From contig NC_009048.1 in NCBI RefSeq assembly GCF_000209165.1, positions 620,001 to 684,000 on the forward strand: DNA of 64,000 bases. The letters run 5' to 3'. Positions within the stretch are counted from its first letter, which is position 1, and each line of letters begins with the position of its first letter. A program made the position numbers and the translations under genes. Positions 32,233 to 41,197 of the stretch are shown here, piece after piece. The DNA is from Scheffersomyces stipitis CBS 6054 (Eukaryota; Ascomycota; Pichiomycetes; Serinales; Debaryomycetaceae). The notes under the pieces are model-generated. The model saw only the letters and a list, made by a program, of their open reading frames with translations. It did no database searches and was not told where the DNA came from.

Positions 32233-33165
32233 ATGACCGTGGTGCGCAGATTGCTAATTCGTGCTGCGAACAACTACGATAAAGACTTCAAAGTAGTACC
32301 AATAAACACCAATACGCCTGTCGAGATCGATTCAGACATCGGCGTATTTCAAGTCTATGTTAATACCAAGAAGTTTGATGGCTCTAAGCCTCATTTAGAC
32401 AACAGTTTATACGAATTGGGTGACAATGTTTATCTCAATGGCGAACCGGTAGATGCCGACGTTACCGACGCTGACGAGCTCACCAAACTAGTCAATTCCA
32501 ATATGCGTATCAATATCAAGTTCACACCCAAAGTGCCCATAAAGGGCTCCGAATTGATCTTTGGGAACGATTTCACAGTTCCCATTAGGAACCATGTGCC
32601 AACGACACTTCTATCTACGGGACTCAAGTTCTTCCAGTGGTTCGTCAACAAGACCGTGAGAGGCGATATCTACGACGACGAACCTTATCTCTACGGGCTT
32701 GCCTTGAATAGTTTTACATACTTGGCTGTCGATACCGATGGAGAACCGACACAGAGACTCTCCGGACCTGCGTCATACTTGGCCCACAAGCCCTTGATGG
32801 AGTTCATCAACTACATTGAGAATCTCAACGACAATCCTGACAACACGCTAAAAATTCCTACGACTTCCAACGCCCGTCGCAAGTTCTTCCTTGACGTTGA
32901 CAACTGTGATGCGTTTGTATTCAACGAAGGTACAACCTACAACTTACAGTTCGACACCCGATTCCTCAAAATGGAAGACTCGCAATACGCCGTAAGCATC
33001 CCTACGTTTGGAAGCAAGACATTCGACGTCAACGTGAATAACTACGCCAACGAGCACTTGAATAACTTCAACTTCACTGTCAAGCAGAACGGCTACGAGG
33101 GTGTAAGATACGGCACCTATGGCTTGGTGATAAATTTCGCCTTGTTGGACGAGGAAGGACAGTAA
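32233..33165 (+). CDS. DUF1769-like cytosolic protein (Duc1 family, tentative)
   Basis: 310 residues from ATG 32233. It opens with a basic segment (VVRRLLIRAANNYD), then beta-rich sequence. The strongest family-like block is FFQWFVNKTVRGDIYDDEPY followed by LYGLALNSFTYL, and later RRKFFLDVDNCDAFVF and YGTYGLVINFALLDEEG near the C-terminus. From memory this matches fungal DUF1769/UPF0590, represented by S. pombe Duc1, reported as a phosphoinositide-binding cortical protein. No membrane segment or catalytic motif is visible. Family assignment is moderate, function is uncertain. Confidence 0.6.
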   Translation: MTVVRRLLIRAANNYDKDFKVVPINTNTPVEIDSDIGVFQVYVNTKKFDGSKPHLDNSLYELGDNVYLNGEPVDADVTDADELTKLVNSNMRINIKFTPKVPIKGSELIFGNDFTVPIRNHVPTTLLSTGLKFFQWFVNKTVRGDIYDDEPYLYGLALNSFTYLAVDTDGEPTQRLSGPASYLAHKPLMEFINYIENLNDNPDNTLKIPTTSNARRKFFLDVDNCDAFVFNEGTTYNLQFDTRFLKMEDSQYAVSIPTFGSKTFDVNVNNYANEHLNNFNFTVKQNGYEGVRYGTYGLVINFALLDEEGQ

Positions 33166-33469
33166 GTCTAAGAAGTGAGACAATCCTAATATCTAATTTG
33201 GCCAATAGCCCCTCAGTTCTATCAATAAATTTATGAACTTTAAGTCACAAACATTTAACAGACGTTTTAAATTGCAGACATTTTCAATGGCAGACATTTT
33301 CAATGGCAGACATTTTTGAACCACAGACATTTCTGAACGTAGCTCAACTCTTCTGATATAAATGTGCTTCATTTTGCAATCGTTAATACAATGCATATTT
33401 AAGCATTAGTCTATATACACACCGCTAGATCTATTACTTTTCCCAATACGTTAAATTACTGGGGCACAT

Positions 33470-33475
33470 CACGTG
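33470..33475. promoter_or_regulatory. CACGTG E-box, Cbf1-type
   Basis: ATCACGTGCC, 164 bp before the SPP41-like ATG. Confidence 0.4.
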
Positions 33476-33556
33476 CCGCCACAAGCTAAACCTCCGCGTT
33501 ACCCGGCCCAGTTTCCTAGCATCGCGAAAAAAGCAGTCACTTTTGGCTATACCAAA

Positions 33557-33589
33557 ATGGAAAAGCAGTCACAACAATCACACTTCTGA
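33557..33589 (+). other. Upstream ORF of 10 codons
   Basis: ATG GAA AAG ... TGA (MEKQSQQSHF) ends 49 nt before the main ATG at 33639, with a favourable AAA context before its ATG. It could limit translation of the SPP41-like protein if the mRNA starts upstream of it. Confidence 0.4.
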
Positions 33590-33638
33590 GTATCCTACCA
33601 GATATCAGTTGCAAACAACCCTAAATTGGTGCTGGAAC

Positions 33639-36600
33639 ATGTCAGCACCACCAGACCATGCCGCAGACGAGGATGATATAGACCTCAGCAGCGTCATAGC
33701 CAGTACGCTCACGGCATTAACGGAGCTGGGTGATGTTGATGTTGATGCTACGAAAGACCAAAGCGACGATCACCGGTTGCAAAACGAGCGGCTGCAAAAT
33801 CTGCTGCACCTCGAATTGCTGCACCCCACTCTGCAAGATGAGCACATACATAATTCAGGCGATAACAAGGATGAAAACCTTGACTTGGAAAGTGCCATTG
33901 GCAACGTATTTGACCAGTTTGACTTCGGCAGTTTGGCAAACCAGTCTGAACAAGAACTGCACCAACAACAAGACACTCTTTACGAGCAATCGGAGCCTCG
34001 TGTACAGCAATTACAGCAGGAATCTGTAATAGACGAGGAAACGTCAGTTAAGCGGAAATCTTCTGGCCCTGTAGAAACTGCAGCTGCTGCTTCTATTTCA
34101 GATGCGGTAGAATTAAAAAATGAAACTTCAGAAACCCGTCCCCATACAAATACTGCTCTTGTACAAGAAAATCAGCAAAAGGAAGACCTCGGTCTAGATG
34201 ATGCCATTGGAAAAGCATTTGAGCATGCGTTGCTGAAAGACACGAATCATGAACAAGATGTATCTAGTAATGATAAAGTTGTGGAATCTCCCCCACATGT
34301 TCAAGATCAACAAAATGATCAGGAACAAGTACAGGAGCAAGTAGAAGAAGTCAGTCGTCATGAGCCATTAGACCAACAAGGTAAAGATCAAGAACATACA
34401 CAAGAATACAAAAAGGAGCAAAAGGGACATGATGATGATGATGAATTTGATTTGGATCTTGATGCTGCCATTGGAAACGCATTCAAAGATGCATTCGAGG
34501 AATCAGGTGATAAAAGTGATCAAATCGAGAAGCTGCCACGACATGAACAAACTGACAGGAACGATGATATTGATCTTGAAGACGCGATAGGCAATGCATT
34601 TAAAGCAGTACATTCAGAATCAAAAGATGAAGCAGGACAACAACATAATGGCGAGAATGAGCCTTCTAAAGATAATCCTGAAGACGATGAATTGGATTTG
34701 GATGCAGCGATAGGGAATGCCTTCAGGTCTACTTTTGGCGAAGATAATACAACCGAACTAACAAAAACAGCACATGAATTGAAACATGAAAATATACCAA
34801 TATCAGATATTTCAGCTAGCGGGACCCAATCTAAGGATGTTATCGAAACAAGACCAGTGCTAGAGACGGTTGAACAAAACAGAAGTGAGACTACCATCAT
34901 GGGTGAAGTTCACGAGGACGAAGAAGTAGATCTAGAAGCTGCAATTGGTACAGTGTTTGCCAATTTGACCACCGAAAAACATACGGATGAGCCGACACAC
35001 AAAGATATAAGTGATCAGACTTTTGGTCATGACGCTTCTCCCCATGATGAAGTTCCTGAGGCTAAAGCAGAAGGAGATCAAGATGATCTCGATCTTGAGG
35101 CTGCTATTGGTAATGCTTTCAGAAGCGTCATCCCCGAAGAAAAAGAAGCGCATGAAGAGATAAAGCAGCACGAGGAAGAAGATCCTGATGCTGCCCTTGA
35201 GAGTGCAATTGGTTCTGCCTTCGAGTCGATTTCTACCTTGAAACAGTCAGACGGAAAACCTCACACAACCCACGAACACATAGATCAAAATCACACCAAT
35301 GATGACGATTTAAGTGCCATTATATCGTCCACCTTTCAGGAAACATTGAATACAAATGTTGCACATGATTCAGCAGATGAACAAGACGACACATCAATGC
35401 AAGACGCAATAGCCGAAGCTTTCAAGTCGGCGGCAGATGATACTCTGCTCACACATGCATCAACACAAGAACCTCAATTAGACTTGTCTAATTTAGTACA
35501 AAATATTGTTCACCAGGTTGCAAGTCAGGAAAATTCGGAAAATGAGAGCCTTCCTATTCCTGGGAATGTTTTACAGGATCTAGCACAAGAAATCGCCAAC
35601 CAAGTTCAAGGTTACTTGGCTGAAGGAGATTCAAGTAAGCCCTTATCTGTTTCAGGAGGCTTACCTAAAATCGATGATAATGTCCTTGCACACTTCCAGA
35701 AAGAAGCTCACAAAGAGGGCTCAGATAAGCTTTCTGAACCGGCACCTTATTTGCAAACTGCTCTTGCAACTGCTGTTCGTAATGCCATAGGCTCAAATGC
35801 TTCGGCAACTTTTGAGAAGCAACCGCCTCATGACGATAAAGAAGCCGACTTAGAGCAATTGCAAATGAATGACATTTTACAAAATGCATTTAACATGGCA
35901 AAAGAAAATCCCCAAGAATTGCTCTCTGATTTAGATGAAAACGAACATTCAACCATGCATCAGTCTGTTCCATTGACAGATTCTCTTCGTTCATCAGCAA
36001 ATCTACCTCAAAACTTACAAACATTACCTCGAAAGATTTCCTCTTCTACGGCAACGTTTTTGGAATCTCTTAAGAGGTCCAACGAAATCACTTTGAGTCT
36101 GGGAACTAAAAGCTCCAAGACGTCGAAAGCTGCCATCCAAACTGGAACCGAACCAAGCCTCTCTGAACCCCAAAAACGTAAATCGTTATCGATAGCTGAA
36201 ACGTTGGCTTTACATAGATCATCTATGAACAATGGACCTACTAGAAACTATTCGGCAATTGATAGTTTGGATACACCTTTCAGTGATCGAATCGCTTCGA
36301 TTACTCCCAGTCTTAATTCTCAAATTTCTAGTGTTCTCACAGCTATAACTTCGAAGATTTCCAATGGGGACGGATCCAAGGATACTGACTTGCTCAGTGT
36401 CATTAGACAAATGACGAGTTCTTATTCACCAACCACATTGCCGTTAGCTAGTTATCCATCAGCAACTGAGATCATCTCTAGTTATGGATCAGCAATTGAA
36501 AAAAACAAAATCATCAAAACGTTGAGGCTTGCAAAGCGCTTCTTAGAAGATCAATCTACAGATGAAATAGATAACAGAAGCGCAGCAAATGTGATTTCAA

Positions 36601-38003
36601 ACATTATTGCCCAGTTTAGTATCTCTGCTGTTGGCCTGGGCTTCTCTGGATCTGCCTCCTTGGCTGCTTCAGAATATTCTAATATCAAAAATGAGCAGAT
36701 TGCATCTGTTAAGGAGTCAATCGTCTCCGCAATTTCCAATTTTGCATCCACTGCCAAGCTAAGCAAGGGTTCCTCTTTTCTTTCTGGGATAAGAGTTGAT
36801 ACGCCTGAGTACCGAGAAAAGATCCGTTCGGAAAATAGAGAAAGAAAGAAAAGATGGAGAGAAGAAAATGCCGAGAGAAACAAAGATAACGACTTGAGAT
36901 CAAGAGTCTTGAAGAAGGCTACTTCCTTGTTTGGAGAAGCAGAGTCTGCTGAAAAGAAAGCTTGGGCTGACGAAGAGTTTAACAAAAGAAGACAAAAACG
37001 TTTAACTAGGAAGTTGAAAGGACTGGAAACAAAGTCTGAGGATTTCGGAGATCTCGAAGGAAGGCTGCCTGAAGACCTGGGTTCAAATGTCTATTTGCAT
37101 GATTCAAATTTTATAAAGCCAATTTCCGATGTTTTCAATATTCTTTCAGCTTGCACTCAAAAGGAAAGTCCTGGAGTTGCATTGGCAGCAACAGCAGCGG
37201 CAACAGCAACAGTGGCAGCTATCTACACTGATGACAATAAAGATGCAAATAGGGACCTGGTTGATGCTGCGGTGTCTTCATTAATATCGAAGTTAATGGA
37301 AAAGGCTAATTCTGCTGGAGAACAAGAAAGAATAACTAGTCTTTCGAAAGGCGTCACTTCTTCCTTTAAGCTCAGCTCCTCTCCGCCCTTACCGACAACT
37401 CCTCCATCCATGCCTTCACAATTGCCCGACGCAGAATTGAGCTCGCTTGTGAAAACTGGAAGTGGTTCAACCAGTGGGATAATAAGCAGGCTTTCAGCTA
37501 CAATAAAGAATTTGACTTCAAAGAACTCTTTTCAGGGTACCATGCTTGGTCTCAGCAATTTAAACTTACAAGAAAAGAGATCTTCTGAGAGTAGACTACA
37601 GTCTGACCCCAAACGTGCTAAACTTGAACAAGATAATGACAAACAAACTATTTCAAAAATCGTATCTGATCTAGATCAAATCAGAAACTCAATAGTGACA
37701 AGTACTGGTGCTAATATATGGAGCTCCAGTAGTCTCAAAATGCCCCAATACGGTAAGAGAGAAGGGCTGGACGTATCTAAATCTAGTGCTGGAGAGCCCG
37801 CAATCAAAAGCGAATACCCCTCCTTATCGTTGCCTACAGCATCACCATTTATATCGAACAAGGTTCACTTGGGTTTGGGTATAGAGTCCACGAGTGCAAC
37901 TGTCGGTTTGAGAAAGCCAGGAAGTTTTCAAAAACCAGAAAAAGGAAAAGCGAAAAGTTTGGGATTTCCTCCTTTTTCGTCTACAACTAACAAACAGGAC
38001 TAG
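33639..38003 (+). CDS. SPP41-like protein with a repeated DLxxAIGxAF motif array
   Basis: 1454 residues from the first ATG (MSAPPDHAADEDDIDLSS). The N-terminal 600 residues are acidic and Gln/His/Glu-rich and carry about ten copies of a 12-15 residue motif, for example LDLDAAIGNAFKDAF and IDLEDAIGNAFKAV. Residues about 1063-1098 contain ENRERKKRWREENAERNKDND followed by a basic run, matching the DUF3020 motif I associate with S. cerevisiae Spp41 (1435 residues). Spp41 is a nuclear protein identified as a dosage-sensitive regulator of the splicing factor genes PRP3 and PRP4; its mechanism is poorly known. Similar length and the DUF3020 block support the relation. The C-terminal third is Ser-rich with basic stretches (SDPKRAKLEQ) suited to nuclear import. 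Confidence 0.65.
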   Translation: MSAPPDHAADEDDIDLSSVIASTLTALTELGDVDVDATKDQSDDHRLQNERLQNLLHLELLHPTLQDEHIHNSGDNKDENLDLESAIGNVFDQFDFGSLANQSEQELHQQQDTLYEQSEPRVQQLQQESVIDEETSVKRKSSGPVETAAAASISDAVELKNETSETRPHTNTALVQENQQKEDLGLDDAIGKAFEHALLKDTNHEQDVSSNDKVVESPPHVQDQQNDQEQVQEQVEEVSRHEPLDQQGKDQEHTQEYKKEQKGHDDDDEFDLDLDAAIGNAFKDAFEESGDKSDQIEKLPRHEQTDRNDDIDLEDAIGNAFKAVHSESKDEAGQQHNGENEPSKDNPEDDELDLDAAIGNAFRSTFGEDNTTELTKTAHELKHENIPISDISASGTQSKDVIETRPVLETVEQNRSETTIMGEVHEDEEVDLEAAIGTVFANLTTEKHTDEPTHKDISDQTFGHDASPHDEVPEAKAEGDQDDLDLEAAIGNAFRSVIPEEKEAHEEIKQHEEEDPDAALESAIGSAFESISTLKQSDGKPHTTHEHIDQNHTNDDDLSAIISSTFQETLNTNVAHDSADEQDDTSMQDAIAEAFKSAADDTLLTHASTQEPQLDLSNLVQNIVHQVASQENSENESLPIPGNVLQDLAQEIANQVQGYLAEGDSSKPLSVSGGLPKIDDNVLAHFQKEAHKEGSDKLSEPAPYLQTALATAVRNAIGSNASATFEKQPPHDDKEADLEQLQMNDILQNAFNMAKENPQELLSDLDENEHSTMHQSVPLTDSLRSSANLPQNLQTLPRKISSSTATFLESLKRSNEITLSLGTKSSKTSKAAIQTGTEPSLSEPQKRKSLSIAETLALHRSSMNNGPTRNYSAIDSLDTPFSDRIASITPSLNSQISSVLTAITSKISNGDGSKDTDLLSVIRQMTSSYSPTTLPLASYPSATEIISSYGSAIEKNKIIKTLRLAKRFLEDQSTDEIDNRSAANVISNIIAQFSISAVGLGFSGSASLAASEYSNIKNEQIASVKESIVSAISNFASTAKLSKGSSFLSGIRVDTPEYREKIRSENRERKKRWREENAERNKDNDLRSRVLKKATSLFGEAESAEKKAWADEEFNKRRQKRLTRKLKGLETKSEDFGDLEGRLPEDLGSNVYLHDSNFIKPISDVFNILSACTQKESPGVALAATAAATATVAAIYTDDNKDANRDLVDAAVSSLISKLMEKANSAGEQERITSLSKGVTSSFKLSSSPPLPTTPPSMPSQLPDAELSSLVKTGSGSTSGIISRLSATIKNLTSKNSFQGTMLGLSNLNLQEKRSSESRLQSDPKRAKLEQDNDKQTISKIVSDLDQIRNSIVTSTGANIWSSSSLKMPQYGKREGLDVSKSSAGEPAIKSEYPSLSLPTASPFISNKVHLGLGIESTSATVGLRKPGSFQKPEKGKAKSLGFPPFSSTTNKQD

Positions 38004-38096
38004 CATTCTGATACAACTTTCAATTCTGTTTTATTGTGTAACTAATTCGTATAGCGTATCCTTGAGGATGCACCAAATGTATTATATTCGTATTAA

Positions 38097-40289
38097 TTAA
38101 AAGGGTTGAGTCTCTTTGACCAACCACAAGTAAGCTCTCTTATCGCCCATCTCGAGTAGCTTGTCAGCAAAGTCTTCCCTAACACTTTTGTGATATTCAT
38201 TGATCCAGTTGATTTCCACAGGAGACAACAACGATGTCTCTATCAATTTTCTGCAAAAAGGTACTTTCGTGAGGTAGCCAAAGCCAAGGAAGTTTTCACC
38301 GTTTCTTGTTTTACCCACTACATCGTCACATTCGATGATTTCCAATTCACTCTCGATTCTGAAGCCAACCTCTCCATCTATGTAGAAACCAGGTTCATCA
38401 GTGAGTATTCCTCCCTTTCTGTATAAGTCTAGCGAAGTTGGGCCTCCAGCAGTAGTCAGGATGGATAAAGGACCTTCATGGACATTTCCAAAAGCTCCCA
38501 CTCCATGACCAGTACCGTGATTGAAATCGAAACCTTCATTCCATAATGGTTGTCTGGCATATGCATCTAGAATTGTTCCTGTTCCAGTAGAATGAGGAGG
38601 AAACTTAGCCATGGCAACCGAAAGATGCCCCTTTAAAACCAAAGTATAGAACTTTTTGTATCGGTCAGTTAAACCTTCGAAACCAAACTTATACGTTCTA
38701 GTTATATCAGTAGTTCCTTCTAAATAATGAGCCCCAGAGTCAATGAGGTAGATCTTCTTTGCATCGATTATAGCATTTTCTTCTTTAGTAGGAGCATAAT
38801 GAATAATAGCAGCATTGGCTCCAGTTGAAGATATAGTCTCATAAGATAAGCCTTTGAAATTGGGCAATTTTTCTCTAATAGAGTAAATTTTGCAAGCAGC
38901 ATCATACTCAGATAGTCTGGCCTTCTTGTTCACAAGCTGATGATCCAACCATGATGCAAATAGTATGAAAGCCAAGGAATCCTTGTACTGGGCTATTTTA
39001 GCGTTAAAGAGCTCGGTTTTATTCTTGAAAATCTTTGTGTTAGCAATAATAGATTCATGCTTAATGTTCTGTTTCCCGACGGACTGTGGGATGGAGTCGA
39101 ATAATGCAAAAGTAGTGGATTCCTTATTTGGCAAAACAATCGCAAGATCTGGATTGTCGATCGTAGTCTTTAATTTAGAAACGTCTTCGTAGAATTCATC
39201 ATAGTCTTTGATCTGTAGGCCCTTGATGCTCTTCAAGTATTGACGAGTCTCCACAGGAGAATTGTCAATCTTTGTCTTGTTAATGTACAAAGTTATATCT
39301 TTTAGAGAAACGATAGCATACGCAAAGAATACAGGAGTGAAGGGAACATCATTGTCCGACCTCAAGTTGAACAACCAAGCAACATCATCCAAGGCTGTGA
39401 CAACAAGATGGGTGCTTTGGAATTTTTCTGAACGCAATGTTTCTCTGATTTTACTCACCTTGCTGTTGGTATCTTCACCGGAGAACTGAAGCACCAAATG
39501 GTACACGGGATCCAAGGATCTAGTAGGCTTTTCCTTCTTCCAAACTAAATCGACCAAGTTAACTTCAAACAAGGGACTAAACTCAAATCTGCTTTGGTAG
39601 TTCAAAAGTCTGACTCGTTTGAAGTAATCTCCAATAGTAAGGCTAAGTACTCTAGGGTCACATGAAATAACCTTTGAGAACTTGTTTTTAATGGCTTTTT
39701 CGATTGCGAATTTGTTCCATGTGGGATTAGTAGCTAGTCCTTGTTTCAACAATTTCCAGTACCGTTTGTCGAGCTGCTTTTCCGCCTGCAAGAAATAACG
39801 GCCATCTGTGGAAAGAGCGGCTTCTCCAGTTAAGGCAACAGGATCGTCTAAAGTGACAACGGCAATCCCAGCACTTCCCGTGAAACCGGTGATGTATTCT
39901 CTTCTTTTATCTGCCAAAGCCGTGTACTCAGACTGGTGTTCGTCCTCGGAAGGAATGAGGTAGACTCCGATGTTGTACTGCTTCATATACTTTCTCAACT
40001 CTGTAAGTTTATCCTTCTGCGAAAGAGAAGAAGGAGCCAACGTGATAGGAGTAATCGTGTATGGCAATTCCGGCAAAGGGTCGTCATCGTCTGAGTAGTT
40101 GATAATGGCTTCATTGTCATCCTCTACGTAGGTCTCCCTCAACTGTTTGGTAAGCTGAGGAAGACATTGGAATGGCTTGGACAAAAGACTTGAGAAACTA
40201 GGACAATTATTTGTCGAGATCTCGTTATCCGCAGCAAGCTGCCTGTTGCGGTCTCCCAACAAGGGTTCCTTCTCGGAGTAGTTGGCCAT
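38097..40289 (-). CDS. FRA1: FRA1-type aminopeptidase P
   Basis: 730 residues from ATG at 40287-40289 (S. cerevisiae Fra1 749). It has two creatinase-like N-terminal domains and a C-terminal pita-bread metallopeptidase domain. The dinuclear-metal ligands are all in place: Asp517 and Asp528 (IDSGAHYLEGTTDITR), His595 (TGHGVG), Glu632 (DEPGFY) and Glu646 (FRIESELEI); spacing matches human XPNPEP1. In yeast Fra1 acts with Fra2 and Grx3/4 to relay mitochondrial Fe-S status to Aft1. That role in this clade, where iron control uses other regulators, is not established. An N-terminal extension of about 90 residues is acidic and lacks a targeting signal. Confidence 0.88.
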   Translation of the reverse strand: MANYSEKEPLLGDRNRQLAADNEISTNNCPSFSSLLSKPFQCLPQLTKQLRETYVEDDNEAIINYSDDDDPLPELPYTITPITLAPSSLSQKDKLTELRKYMKQYNIGVYLIPSEDEHQSEYTALADKRREYITGFTGSAGIAVVTLDDPVALTGEAALSTDGRYFLQAEKQLDKRYWKLLKQGLATNPTWNKFAIEKAIKNKFSKVISCDPRVLSLTIGDYFKRVRLLNYQSRFEFSPLFEVNLVDLVWKKEKPTRSLDPVYHLVLQFSGEDTNSKVSKIRETLRSEKFQSTHLVVTALDDVAWLFNLRSDNDVPFTPVFFAYAIVSLKDITLYINKTKIDNSPVETRQYLKSIKGLQIKDYDEFYEDVSKLKTTIDNPDLAIVLPNKESTTFALFDSIPQSVGKQNIKHESIIANTKIFKNKTELFNAKIAQYKDSLAFILFASWLDHQLVNKKARLSEYDAACKIYSIREKLPNFKGLSYETISSTGANAAIIHYAPTKEENAIIDAKKIYLIDSGAHYLEGTTDITRTYKFGFEGLTDRYKKFYTLVLKGHLSVAMAKFPPHSTGTGTILDAYARQPLWNEGFDFNHGTGHGVGAFGNVHEGPLSILTTAGGPTSLDLYRKGGILTDEPGFYIDGEVGFRIESELEIIECDDVVGKTRNGENFLGFGYLTKVPFCRKLIETSLLSPVEINWINEYHKSVREDFADKLLEMGDKRAYLWLVKETQPF

Positions 40290-41197
40290 CTTGATGGATG
40301 TATAAAGAAATAGAGATTCGAGAGATTGAGAGATGTAAGCAAGAAATGTAAGAGAAGAGATAGTCGTCTATTTACAAATGTATATCCAGATGCCATATCT
40401 TTGTGAGGCTCTGTGTGACTGAATGACAGTTTGATAAGCGCACGGAAATGCGAGCAACACTCCCCGAATAGGCAACAGGGATAGGAGCTTTTTGCACCCA
40501 ATGAGGAGTCTATACTATATTCTATAACGTAGGGAAGATTTGTGAAAAAGACAATTCATGCTTTATGGGCTTTGATAATTGCAATTTAGTTTATAATAAT
40601 GATGGTGTTGATGTTGATTTCTGTACTGAAATGAATAATTTGAATATGAGCAATTCAAGTTTTTGTGAAGAATTTGAGAAAATAGTGCACTTATCAACCT
40701 TATATTAAAAGAATAAATTTTATCGAGTTAAAGTTAACAAAACCTCAGAGAATACAAGCCATTCTGAACAGAAAGTAATCAAATTTTACCAGCAGTACAG
40801 CCTTTTCCTTGGTCCAAATCCTTTCGTTTTAAACTTCTATTTGTTGAAACAAAGGTATTCTGCGACAGAATTTTGCGACCACATTTCGTTTTATATTTAG
40901 ACAATTTTTCCCAAATTTTTAGCGATTGGGACTGCTAGCAAAGAACTATCTGTGATATACACTTTTCACTCTTGTTTCACAGAGATAGATATTCAGATTT
41001 TCGATTCCCACATCCATTCCCTTATCCATAGACTAATGTTTTCTATGCGACATCTCGGTATGTCGCGTGACATTTTCTCGCAGCACGTTTATTTATTATT
41101 AACATAACGCGTCTTTTGTCTTACCAATCTGTAAACACTATTTTGTTTCTTCCATTACATTTCACCAATACACAATTTACACCAACAAAAACTGAAA
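40290..41197. other. Divergent promoter region FRA1 / SMC1
   Basis: 908 bp. It holds the MCB box at 41107. A 120-codon frame overlapping the FRA1 start has no ATG-proximal support and no family pattern. Confidence 0.5.
41107..41112. promoter_or_regulatory. MCB box (ACGCGT) upstream of SMC1
   Basis: A perfect ACGCGT 86 bp before the SMC1 ATG. Cohesin genes peak at G1/S through MBF in yeasts. Confidence 0.65.

Larger units (their letters stand above)
33166..33638. other. Upstream region and 5' leader of the SPP41-like gene
   Basis: 472 bp. It includes a short dispersed repeat of GCAGACATTTT (about 33275-33330, three imperfect copies), CACGTG at 33470-33475 and an upstream ORF at 33557-33589. 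Confidence 0.6.

Noticed and set aside
40580..40680. C/D snoRNA-like words upstream of SMC1
   Set aside because: TGATG and CTGA are present, but box C is incomplete and flanking complementarity is missing.
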